Below, piece by piece: positions 11,327-21,740 of a stretch of DNA of 64,000 nt (positions are counted from its first letter, which is position 1; each line of letters starts with the position of its first letter). Source of the DNA: Labia minor (lineage: Eukaryota > Arthropoda > Insecta > Dermaptera > Spongiphoridae); the NCBI GenBank assembly GCA_963082975.1, contig OY720344.1, positions 17,843,580 to 17,907,579 of the forward strand. Reading direction: 5' to 3'. A program made the position numbers and the translations under genes. The notes beneath the pieces were generated by a model, which was given only the letters and a program-made list of their open reading frames with translations, was not told where the DNA came from and made no database searches.

Positions 11327-11909
11327 ACTATCTCGCCAGAGATAGTATTGCGATCAACGAAAATTTTCGATGTTGAGATTTTGATGTTTTTATACGTTTT
11401 GAAGGTTCCTGAATCATTTTCACTAAGGTTGAGAAAAATGTCTGTGTGTGTGTGTGTGTATTTTTACTATCTCGCCAGAGATTTAGAGAGTAATATTTGA
11501 TTATTAAAAAGTAAAAAGTTTTGTATATTCAGTCATTTTTACTATCTCGCCAAAATTGAGTCATTACTTACAACGTTTTGATTTTTTTTCCTCTAAAGTG
11601 ACCGTAAAAATAAAGATATATGTTTGATAGTTTTCACATGATTAAAAATTGTATAAAACTGCTATATATAGAATTTCAGCTTGATTGAATCGCTGAAAGT
11701 ACCAGAATTAATTTTTTAACACTGCAAATCACGCGCCAACTTGTGATGTGGTGCCATCAACAAAGAGCCATACACGCGCTGGTTTAATAAATATTATTTA
11801 TTAATTTTAATTTATAATTAAATAATTAAATTTAATTTAAATATATAATATATGTTAATTAATCCAATTTAAATTTGCGAGATAGTCGAGTGGTTACACT
11901 CCAGCTTAT
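11327..11909 (+). mobile_element. F2 HINE-like element, copy a, with three 5' heads
   Basis: The 5' end ACTATCTCGCC after a T-run appears three times, at 11327, 11466 and 11541. The first head leads into ATGTCTG and a TG microsatellite (11441-11460). The last is fused to the 3' half of the family. Only one 3' end is present: the inverse subterminal repeat GCGAGATAGT, a hairpin GAGTGGTTACACTC and the end CCAGCTTAT. The empty site at 293-300 confirms the boundaries and shows no target duplication. No coding capacity. Confidence 0.8.
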
Positions 11910-11986
11910 TTAAATTTATTTTATTTTAAATTATTTGAAATTGTTTAATATATTTTGTCGTTTATTTATTTTAAACTAGCTGTTCT

Positions 11987-12031
11987 GAGCGCCTTCGGCG
12001 CTCTCCACACCTAGACGGGGGCTCCGCCCCC
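11987..12031. repeat. Two GC-rich hairpins in AT-rich DNA
   Basis: GAGCGCCTTCGGCGCTC (11987-12003) has a 7-bp stem with a TTC loop, and GGGGGCTCCGCCCCC (12017-12031) a 6-bp stem with a TCC loop. The first is conserved exactly at 55.89 kb. They probably serve as element ends or structural signals. Confidence 0.8.
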
Positions 12032-12040
12032 TGTACCCCC

Positions 12041-12600
12041 CCGAGTGTCCCTATTCTGAGCTATAACCATCTAACTCCTACCCTGTCCCATTTCTCTCAC
12101 GTTCCTTCCTACAATGTCCTCCCTGTTCACAATTGGTCTTCCACACGGACGTTTTCCCCACCAATATATTTTTCCTCTCCCATTCTAGCCATGTGCCCTG
12201 CCGAACCCAGCCTTCTCTATTTTATAACCTATATCTAGAGATGCATAGAGGTCATGCAATTCCTTGTTATGCAGTCTCCGCTATTCCCCGGTGTCCTCAT
12301 CTTTCTTTGGCCCATAAATCTTGGGAAGAATCCTTTTCTCAAATACTCTGAATCTACTCTCATCTTCCAGGGTTATAGACCATGCCTCCCACCCATATAA
12401 TACAACAGAAAAAATAATTGTTTTATATATTTTAATTTTGATCCCCTTTGATAATAATTTCCCGATTGCAACCTCGATTTAAATTCTTTGCAAATATTAT
12501 TCGCTCTGATACTATTTATATTTTGAATTATCACTATTAATTTCAAACCCCATCACATTTCCTGCCTCGAAACCATTAATACAAACAAACAATTTTAGCT
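12041..12600 (-). pseudogene. LINE family I fragment in C1
   Basis: Decayed antisense copy of the reverse-transcriptase 3' region. It matches the copy at 1.1 kb through the phrases encoding the GEEKM, RVFENRIL and LYGWEAWSI-like blocks. It lacks the last 40 or so codons and the GATA tail. The junction CCCGAGTG is the same five bases (GAGTG) found in the head at 55.93 kb, which suggests a microhomology deletion joined head and LINE. Confidence 0.75.
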
Positions 12601-12725
12601 AGCATAATGAGATTAAAAAATAAAAAATATATAAACTTACCTGAAAATAATTAGATATTTATTTAATAAAATTAAATTTTTAAGTAAATAAATAAATAAA
12701 ATCAAAATTCAAAATTAATCAAGTA

Positions 12726-13102
12726 ATAAGTTGACCTGTAGCCAGGTCTGAACCGACCGACGGTTTGAAATAAATTAATTTCCAGCTACAGAAACAATTT
12801 CAAATAATTTTAATATATCTATTAATGTAAGAAAAAACAGATATAAATATAACATAAATATTTTTAATTTTATTTTATTTATAATATATAGCTGAAGTAG
12901 CCGGCGTTGCCCGTGATTATAATAAGGAGGCTGTGACGTCATGAAGGGCTGGGTGACGTCATATAATTTTAAATTATGAAAAACATAATGAAGATGATTT
13001 TTCCCGAGGATAAAACCAATACATTCGTGGTGATATGTAAAAAAATCTCCTCATGTGAAATTTGGTGTGAAAACAATACCTCCCTTACTATCGTCGGTCG
13101 GT
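12726..13102 (-). mobile_element. F1 HINE-like element, copy d, core deleted
   Basis: Both ends are intact (ATAAGTTGACCTG at 12726, and the inverse subterminal repeat plus T-run complement at 13102), but it is 377 bp, not about 630. The missing part is everything between two internal direct repeats reading GAAATTTGGTGTGAAAA, so the GTCC microsatellite and CTTCCGG block are gone. TGACGTCA octamers lie at 12934 and 12954. Confidence 0.8.
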
Positions 13103-13688
13103 AAAAAAGGCAATCGAAATGTTTTAAATTATCTAAAAAAAAACAATTATTAATATAAAAATACAAATAAAATGATCAAAAAATAAATAAAATTAAATTA
13201 AATAAATAAAACGTTTTAAATAGAAATTCAAACTATTTGATATTATGAAAAACAATTTTAAACAAATGTATTTAATTAAATTAATAAATTTAAAAAATAT
13301 TAAATGATATTTAGCTTAAATATAAAAATTAAAATAAAAAGAAATTACTTAAAAAAATTAAAACTATAATAATAATATTAAAATATATATAAAATTACCT
13401 GAAAATAATTAGATATTTATTTGATAAAATTAATTAATTATCTTAAAAATTTATCCAAGTAATATCATCTATTTCTATTCGACACTGAGAAGGAAGGGAT
13501 TCACAGCACAGATCATCCTTACAGTCACAGTCAGTAGAGAGTAAAAAAAATGAAGACCGCCGTTTTTTAAAATAATTAAATTATTTTATAGATTATAAAA
13601 TAAAAATTATTGTATTAACATTAAAAAAATATTGAAATAAAAAATAATATTTAGTTTGATTTAATAAATAAAAATATTATAAACATTT
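13103..13688. other. AT-rich spacer inside C1
   Basis: No gene recognised. A small patch at 13488-13545 is GC-richer but has no match elsewhere in the window. Confidence 0.35.
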
Positions 13689-13947
13689 TTAGTGAGAATT
13701 TCTCGGGGAGGTAGGGAGGTCAGATAAGCGACAACTTTTATTCCAAATGTTCGTCCTCCCTAGCTGTGACGTCATCAATAAGAAAATGTAAAGAAAAGGG
13801 CTGTTTTTAGGGTTTTCCCGACAATTATTCGATTTTTTCTCGCCGGAAAAACCATCCTTGGACTTCAACGAACATTTTAAAAAAAGAATTGTCAAAATTG
13901 GTCCAGGCGTTATTGAGTGATGCAATTACAAAAGTCATTTTTATTTA
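13689..13947 (+). repeat. 3' module of composite element
   Basis: The stretch 13795-13947 matches 40555-40733. Shared phrases are CCATCCTTGGACTTCAAC, GGTCCAGGCGTTATTGAG and a final TTTTTATTTATAAGAT. It ends exactly where the F4 sequence resumes, so it marks the 3' end of the composite. The frame on the minus strand is not a recognised protein. Confidence 0.65.
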
Positions 13948-14181
13948 TAAGATAATAATCTTAATCTTAAATATTCATATTATATTTTAATTTATTGTCT
14001 TTTTGATTATTTATCTATTATAATTAGTTTTTTTATGTTATTATATGACAATTGTTTCAAATTCTTACAAAACAACGCAATGTTTAAATATAAAATTAAT
14101 AAATTTATTCAAATCGTCTTAATAATATTTTTTTATTTTTTTTTCAATATTTAATAAAAACAAAACATAATTTTAAAAAAA

Positions 14182-14350
14182 TGAAGTTAGTACAAATTAA
14201 TAATTTTGATAGGTTTCTTTTTATTCTTATTATGTTTAATAAACTATTTTACGATAAAAAATAATATTAATATCAAAAATTAGAATATTTCAATTTGTAT
14301 TACAAATTTATTTTTATTTTAAATTCTATAAAAATTTGTAGCTAACTTCA
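14182..14350. mobile_element. Short inverted-repeat element (MITE-like)
   Basis: Left arm TGAAGTTAGTACAAATT, right arm the complement with one or two changes. Sequence to the right (CATAATGTTACAG, AAATTATATATATTGAT) matches the complement of the DNA left of the short palindrome at 9094, so both are copies of one repeat. Confidence 0.6.
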
Positions 14351-14359
14351 TAATGTTAC

Positions 14360-15035
14360 AGAAATTATATATATTGATGATGATAGATATAACTTTTCTT
14401 CTTTTTTTAAGACTTAAATAGAAAAAATAATTTAGAATAAATTGTGTTCTCACTTTGATCGGATCTGTAAGTTATAAATTAAATTAATATGTTGTTGAAT
14501 AGGTGTTAGCTGATAATATTTAAAAAAAAATGTATAAAGTATATTATCATCTGCTTCTTTTTCTTCGTCAATCGTTCTTTTGTCAAAGGAGTCGCGTCTT
14601 TTATTTATACGCTCCAATTACTCTACTACCACTTCTTCAAAGTTGTTGTACTAGTATATCCCTTCAGGTGGTTTGTTAGTTTTTAAACATTTATAAACAT
14701 TTTTCTCTCAAAGATGTCCAACTCCAACTCACTCCTCCATTTTCAACTTGAATATGTTTTTTTGACTAGAGCTTTAAATTAACATAATTTAGCATACATA
14801 CACTTTTTTACACATTTCGTGGCTATTGGAACGGTAATTCTTTGATATGCACTGATAAAGAGAACAGAACAGAACTTTTTTAAAATTTGTTGATTTGATG
14901 CTTTCGAAACATTTTGCTATCTATGTCAAAAGTTTTTATTCTTCATTTCTAACTCAAAAAAAATATAACTAAATCATTTATTAAAATAAAAAACAATTTT
15001 ACTCAATCAACGAGATATAAAATAATAAATATTTC
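14360..15035. other. Spacer
   Basis: Nothing recognised, except that 14921-14960 was the source or sister of a 40-bp insertion in the LINE at 15.17 kb. Confidence 0.4.
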
Positions 15036-15036
15036 T

Positions 15037-15625
15037 AGCTATCTCTGTGACTCTACGCAACTCGAAAGTTCTTGGCCGCAACAACCACATCTCTCCAAAT
15101 GTCCCTATCCTGAGGTAAACCATTCAACTCCCACCCTCTCCTATCTCCTTCATTGTCCACCCACATGTCAAAAGATTTATTCTTCATTTCTAACTCAAAA
15201 AAAAAACAAAAAACAAATCAGTCCAAAGTGGTCATCAGTGGTCTTCTAAGCGGTCGTTTCCCAATCGGTCTCCCCACCAATATATTTTTCGCCATTCTTT
15301 TCTCTCCCATTCTAGCCACCTGTCCTGCCCATCGTACCCTTCTCGATTTCATAACCCTATGTGTGGAGATGCTTAGAGGTCATGGAATTTCCCGTTATGT
15401 AGTCTCCGCCATTTCCCGGTTACCTCATCTTCCTTTATGAATTGGTATGACCCATAAATGCTAAGAATTTCATTCTTAAATACTCTCGTCTCCCAGGGTC
15501 ATAGACCATGCCTCACATCCATATAATACAACCGGCAAAATAATTGTTATATATATTTTAATTTTAATCCCCTTTAATAATAATTTTGACGAGATAAGCC
15601 CCTTTACTGCCTGATAACAGGTGTA
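15037..15625 (-). pseudogene. LINE family I fragment
   Basis: Antisense reverse-transcriptase 3' region with the TATC-type tail at its left edge. It has several frame shifts. Positions 15165-15204 are foreign: the stretch is nearly identical to the unique flank at 14921-14960 and splits the WVDN region. Confidence 0.8.
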
Positions 15626-15970
15626 TAAACAATAAATATTGTTGTTATATATTTAAAGTTGTTATTTAATTTAAATTCAGAGAGATTTTGAATAATACCA
15701 CTGATATATAATGATTTAGATTTACCATTAGATTTGGCACTGTATAAGTTAAGAAGTGATTATTGAAGCAATTATTATCTACCTCAATGGCCATTAATGA
15801 CTTTAAAGACATATACACACTTAAATAGATAAGAGAGAGAGAGAGAGAACTAATCTGTTTCATTGTCCTCGGCTAGTTTCATTCATTTTAAAGGCTAAAA
15901 GGGATTAGCACTTCAATCAATTAACCAAGAATTACGTTTCTAATTCAACGAACTGAAATTTTCTCATTTA

Positions 15971-16107
15971 GATATATATATATATATATATATACATAAA
16001 TATAAATATATTTCGGTCATTTATTTTATTAAAAGCCTCAAGTATTTTTATCTTGATAACGTGCAAATAAAATCACTTTATATTATTATTATTATTATTA
16101 TTATTAA
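15971..16107. repeat. (TA)n and (ATT)n microsatellites
   Basis: TA run at about 15971-15993 and ATT run at about 16084-16107. Confidence 0.85.
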
Positions 16108-16732
16108 AAATGATATTAATTATATAATTACGGTAGATTATTATCAAGTGGGATAATTATAATTAAAATAATATGAAACGTTAAAAAAAAATAATTTATT
16201 AAATAAATTCATCATTTTAGATTTAAATAAATATACTTATATTAAATTAGATAGGTTGCTAAATACCCCTCGGGAATGATTAAAATAATTAATTTGATTT
16301 TTAAATAGATTAGATATACAAGCATATAAAAATTATGAGATATTATATTACAATGATTATTTTCAAATAAAAAAGGGATAAAAAAGTTCATTTTAAACAT
16401 TAATAAACATTTAAGTAATTTATTTAATTTAACATTATATAAAATAAGTAATACTAATTATAACTTTGTTAAAAAGTACTTAATCAATTCTAATAAAAGT
16501 TTATAATTAATCACTTATCTGAAATAATTGTTTTTCATTTTTGAAATGGGTGATGTATTTTTAAATTTTCATTAATATCCATTCTCCTTGATAAAATATT
16601 ATTAATTCATATTCTTTCTTAATCAAACACTCAATCTCATAATCACTTAAAAAAATTAATAGAAAAATTTATTTAAACAAAAAAATGATTAATAAGTATA
16701 CTAAACATACATTTTTGAAAAAAAATACTTAA

Positions 16733-16806
16733 ATAACGAAGACTGTCCAAGGGCCAAACAGCAGACCCCGAAAGGGATAATTGCTAGGAAGAAGAAGAAG
16801 AAGAAT
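16733..16806 (+). repeat. Retroposon tail with (GAA)n
   Basis: AACAGCAGACCCCGAAAGGG leads into AAGAAGAAGAAGAAG. The layout resembles the 3' end of a SINE or LINE. A related tail may occur, inverted, at 49.96-50.13 kb. Confidence 0.45.
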
Positions 16807-16929
16807 AAACATACATTTTTAATAACAGTAATAATAATAATAATCTTATTTTTCCAGAAAACGGATAAATCTGCCTAACTTAATAATATCTTTTTTTTTA
16901 CTTCAATCCTTTTTACCGACCTAGAAAAA

Positions 16930-17351
16930 TGGGCTGTGGCACAGAACCGACCGTCAATTTAAAATAAATTAATTTCCAAGCAACATTATATAATAATATA
17001 TATATATATATATAATATGAATGAAATATACCAATATACCAATGAAATATAAAATTAATACTTTTTAAACTACCACTTCCGATTTCCGGAAATACACCAA
17101 AAGTTGATGAATTCATGGTACAGATGCATAAAGAAAATATACCAAATTTTATCAAAGTAAGTTGAGCCGTTCAAGCTTCACATATCTATATGGACACACA
17201 ATGGACATATGGACGGACAGACAGACGGACAGAGATCATGCTAAAAATACTTTTTTTGTTAACAAAATGCACGATTCGTGGATATATGTAAAAATCTCCA
17301 CATGTGAAATTTGGTGTGATCACAATACCTTTCCTTCCTATCGTCGGTCGT
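16930..17351 (-). mobile_element. F1 HINE-like element, subfamily B copy h
   Basis: Shorter subfamily with the 3' end reading GGGCTGTGGCACAGAACC on the plus strand (stem CTGTG/CACAG), CACTTCCG, a GGAC/GACA microsatellite (about 17200-17235) and the 5' end complement ATCGTCGGTCGTTAAAAAA. It lacks the TGACGTCA pair. No coding capacity. Confidence 0.75.
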
Positions 17352-17439
17352 TAAAAAAGATAATTAAATAATTTTACCCGTAATTACTTTGTCAGCATTA
17401 TTTCAGTTAGTAATATATTCTGTCTAAATGTCCATGTAT

Positions 17440-17960
17440 TTACAATTTACAAACCAGTTCTCCTTGTGTCATACCTTTTAGCATTCTATCATCATGAAAT
17501 TCTACTTCTTCTCTAAGATCCTGTGAGAGAGTGTTCTTATGTTACCGAGATCGTACACATAAAACCATTATTGTAATTATGTCGTTTTCCATTCTCCTTA
17601 AGACAATCTTGTTGTGCAAAGACATCAACTTACCCATTTTGATATGGTACAATTTTCTAATTCATTGACTATATGACACCAGTATTCCAAACCTCAACCC
17701 TGTTCATCTAAGGTCAATCTTACCTCTCTTAATCCAAAGTGGTTTCTTCTACTCAATCTTCCATATCAGTCTTTCAAATATATTCACAATCAATGGTTTT
17801 CAAGGCATCACCTCAACTCTATCCCCATCGATATTATTAATCAGCTGAGATCAGTATTAATTAATATTTTTACTGCTAGCTTGTAGTCGTCATTTTCCTG
17901 CTCTTCCTTAACTCAACTAATATGAGGTTGAGTTCGGCGAAGAACTGTTCTGCATAATCT
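17440..17960 (-). pseudogene. Decayed coding-like sequence, unidentified
   Basis: One minus-strand frame from 17820 to 17444 has only five stops in about 125 codons. In DNA this AT-rich, stops normally come every 10-15 codons. It includes runs such as GKLMSLHNKIVLRRMENDII and EEVEFHDDRMLKGMTQGELV. It may be old retrotransposon or captured gene sequence. I do not recognise a domain. Confidence 0.3.
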
Positions 17961-19548
17961 TAGTTTTTTCTAAATCCTCAAATAGACTAATCGTGAAAAT
18001 TGATCAACTATTGTTATGTTTTAGTTACTCCCTCAATGAGCTCTTTCTATGTTATTTGACAATTCTTTTGGGTATTTGTAAAGTTAACATGAAAAGAGGC
18101 CTCTACCCCATTAACCTTTACATATTCACTCTTAGTTAAAGATCACTAAGTGACTCATCGCTTGTCCTCTTCTGGAGAATATTGAATTGGTTCCAGTAAT
18201 AAACAGTCAGGTAAATCATTAGTATTATATTATTAATTAAAATCCTTTTAAAAATAAATTAATATTTTATTTAATTAAATTTATTTATTGAATTAATTTA
18301 ATAATTAGGATATCATATTTCATTTTCATTTTATTTTTCCAATCCTATTCTGCTATGTTTTTGGTTTTGTTTTTTAAAATTAAAAATATTTAATTATTTA
18401 TTTTGTAATTAAAACTAATTATTTAATTTTCATTAGTATCATCCAATAATTAATTATAAATAATAGTAGTGTATTGTTAATTATTATTATTAGTTTTTTT
18501 TTTTAAATTTAAATAAAAATATATACCTACTATCAAATTTATATATATTATCCTAAAGGGTTTTTATAGATTATAATTGGATGATTATAAAAAATATAAA
18601 GTTTATCTTCTATGCCTTTTTTTTATTTTATAAATGAATATAATACATAATATTACGTTATGGAAGAGTCATGTATTTCATTAAATTGTTTTATACTAGT
18701 TTCTAATGAAAATGATTGAAGGTATTTTAAAAGAAAAAAGAAAATAACTTTTATAACATATAATAATAATAATAATAATAATAATAAAGTTGGTTAGTTA
18801 GTAAGAGAGTATGAGAATCTTCTCTTTTACTTCACTTTAGGTAGGTATATGATATAGCCATCAACTGATTAAATGATGAACAATAGCAATGAATAAAGAG
18901 TGTGTGGGTGGGTGCTGAAATGAATAGATAGGTAGGATGGATGGGTCCATTTATTAGAGGTGTATATATAGTATACAAGTATGTAGATATAAGAGATAGA
19001 GAGAGAATGATGAATAAATTTACAATGAAAAGGCGGCCAAATGGATAGACAACACACACACGCACACTCACACATACACATACACATATATACATATAAT
19101 ATCTAGGATATATAATCAATCTTTCTTAAATTAATTTTTTTTTAATATGTAAATTAACTACAATTAATACATGTAATAAATATTACGAGATTCATAATAT
19201 AATTGTGTAAAATAGAAAAAAATATATTATAATCATGACTCTTTTTCAATTATTATTATTTATTATGTTTTAAGGATATATATAAATTGATTTGATATTT
19301 TATTTTTATTTTCTTGAAAAACAAAACGTTTGTAAACGATGAATGAGCAGATGATTGATTAATGATTATTTATTCAACTAACAAAATGAAAAAAAATACC
19401 AAGTGTTTTTTTAACGTAATCCTGTTATTGAATTATTTCTTCTATTTTATCTGAAATTATACTAGTATTAATATCTAGAATTGTTCTATTGAAGACTGAC
19501 ATCTGCCTCACCTGTGCTCATCTTAAATTTTCCCATTTCTTCCTTTTT
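17960..19548. other. AT-rich spacer
   Basis: No gene or repeat recognised apart from an (AAT)n run at 18762-18786 and a CA-rich patch at 19051-19085. ORFs over 18832-19119 are by-products of those simple repeats. Confidence 0.45.
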
Positions 19549-19902
19549 ACTATCTCGCCAGAAACCAGCGCGTCTTTGGCTCTTCGTTGATGGTAGCACG
19601 TAACGTGCTGGCGCTCGATTTGCAGTGTTAAAAAATTAATTCCGGTACTTTAAGCGATTCAATCAAGCTGAAATTCTATATATAGCAGTTTTATACAATT
19701 TTTAATCATGTGATAAACTATCAAACTATATCTTTATTTTTACGGTCAGTTTTGAGGAAAAAAAATCAAAACGTGGTAAGAATGACCCTCTTCTGGTTGA
19801 GCTACATTTCTCAAAAGTTGATAGAAAACTACGAATTTTGAATAATGCCTGTCTACCAAATTTCATTATTCTAGTTCAAACCGTTTTTGCGTAATCTTGT
19901 CT

Positions 19903-19951
<49 letters not shown>

Positions 19952-20062
19952 TTTTTCTCAACCTTAGTGAAAATGATTCAGGAACCTTCAAAACGTATAA
20001 AAACATCAAAATCTCAACATCGAAAATTTTCGTGATCGCAATACTATGTCTGGCGAGATAGT
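19549..20062 (-). mobile_element. F2 HINE-like element, copy b, head at both ends
   Basis: The right end is a normal F2 5' head (complement of ACTATCTCGCCAGACA next to a T-run). Inside are the CA microsatellite (19906-19946) next to CAGACATTTTTCTC, and the block CTTCTGGTTGAGC. The left end should be the 3' hairpin but is another ACTATCTCGCCAGA head after TTTTT. The result looks like a terminal-inverted-repeat element. No coding capacity. Confidence 0.75.
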
Positions 20063-20996
20063 AATTAAAGAAAACTCCGCACAAGGCATTACTAAACTAA
20101 CTGTTTCCAAAAAATTAATTGCTGCAAACCACGATAAATACAGTTTAAACTGAAATTGCGAACCCTGTTTGCAACGGGTTGGTCTAGTTATTTATTAATA
20201 AACATAAAATTAAATAGATAATAGATATTCGATATTCCATTCTTAAAATTCTTATTTTTTTTATGAATCTACTATTCTAAATCTAAATTTTAATAGTTTT
20301 TTAATTAATATCTAAATGATTAAAGATAAAATTAGTTTATTCTTATAGTAAAAGAAAAAGAGAATGTGTGTGTCTGTGTGTATGTATTTGTGTGCTTGAA
20401 TGAGAAGAAGTTGAGTTGAGTGGTGTCGTATGATACTGAATAAGGTGTGAAAAAGGCAAGGGATTAAGAGAGTATGAAAAAAGAAAAAGAAAAAGAGAGG
20501 GGTCGTGGTCGTAGGGGATGGGTAGAATATGAATATCCATTTTGCAAGGCAAACAAAGTGAAACGACTTTTAAAGATTATTTTTCGGATAATATAAAAGT
20601 ATATGTATGAATGGGTGTGTGCCTGTGTGTTTATTAAATTAAAAAAGAAAAGAATAAAAAATTTTCTTTCTTTTTTTTTTTAATAAGTGAAATAAATTAA
20701 TTAAAGGTATTTATAAAAGTATAGACGGGTATATTTGTATTTGTATATTATAGCTTAGGTATATATTAGGTATTTTAATGAAACACTTGTTGAATAAAAA
20801 AAAATCCAAGAACCACTCATCTAAATTAAGAGTGGCTTAATTTAAAATGCACACATTCAAATCATCATTATAAAATAAATTCTCACATTTAAAAATTTAC
20901 TCCCTATCACTTTTTCATTGTAAATAATAATAGTTGAATAATATTCGATAATTTCCATAAAAGAAATTACATTATAAAAGCACTTAATAAAAATGA
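20063..20996. other. AT-rich spacer
   Basis: Contains a GA-rich stretch around 20455-20505. No gene recognised. Confidence 0.4.
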
Positions 20997-21436
20997 GCTG
21001 TGGCCAAGCACAGAAGGACCGTCGATTTGAAATAAATTAATTTCCAAACAACATTATATATTTATAAAATATCAACAAAAAAAAAATATTTTTAAAACTT
21101 GAATTAAAATGACTAAATTATATTATCTTATTTTTTATTTTTAGTTTAATTAATCAATTATTTATCAATAGTATATTTTAAGTGAAATATTTTCTGACAA
21201 TAAATATAAGATTAAAACTTTGAAAACTACCACTTCCGGTTTCCGGATATACACCAAAATGATGAATTGATGATACTGATGCATTAAGTTATATACCAAA
21301 TTTTATCAAAATCCTTTGAGCCGTTTAAGCTGTGTACGTCTATACGGACACACAATGGACAGACGGACAGACATCATGCTGAAAATACTTTTTTGTTAAC
21401 AAAATGCACGATTCGTGGAGATATGTAAAAATCTTG
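20997..21436 (-). mobile_element. F1 subfamily B copy i, 5' end lost
   Basis: The 3' end GCTGTGGCCAAGCACAG, CACTTCCGG and a short GGACAGAC microsatellite are present. The sequence stops matching after the GTGGAGATATGTAAAAATC block, so the 5' subterminal repeat is missing. Confidence 0.75.
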
Positions 21437-21699
21437 ACAAGAGACAATTGGATGTTTACTACTTTATGGGTCTATTAAAATATTTCGATATGTATCATTT
21501 TGCCAGATCTTTTCTTTAACTTGATACATTTTAATTAAAGTGTTTGATAATAGATGGAGTTACACATAAGAAACAAAAATTATATTTATTTATTAATCTG
21601 TGTATTTATAAATCAATTATTATTATTAAACATCTTTTTTTGAAGTAGAAATATAAAAAAAAGAGCAATAAGTAAATAAATTAATAAAAAATAGAATTA

Positions 21700-21709
21700 T
21701 ATAGGAAGA

Positions 21710-21740
<31 letters not shown>

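Larger units (their letters stand above)
10930..11974 (+). repeat. F4 repeat, interrupted copy
   Basis: Starts near TGTACTAGTAAAAATTGTAT and runs to the T-run at 11320-11326, where the F2 element is inserted. It resumes at about 11910 with TAAATTTA, goes on to 11974, is broken again by a 2-kb composite, and picks up once more at about 13948. The intact order is seen at 1-400. A 41-bp unit is tandemly duplicated inside it (11114-11154 and 11155-11195). Confidence 0.75.
11975..13947 (+). mobile_element. Composite element C1 (hairpin head, LINE piece, F1 piece, 3' module)
   Basis: Begins CTAGCTGTTCTGAGCG and ends ATTTATAAGAT. The window-start F4 copy joins the two flanks directly, so this 1.97-kb stretch is an insertion or series of insertions. 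In order it holds two GC-rich hairpins (11987-12031), an antisense LINE I fragment, a deleted F1 element and a 3' module shared with 40.54-40.73 kb. The same head is found at 55.88 kb and, degraded, at 31.01 kb, in each case followed by antisense LINE I. Confidence 0.6.

Noticed and set aside
18832..19119. Overlapping ORFs rich in Cys/Val and Tyr/Ile
   Set aside because: By-product of CA and TA simple repeats.
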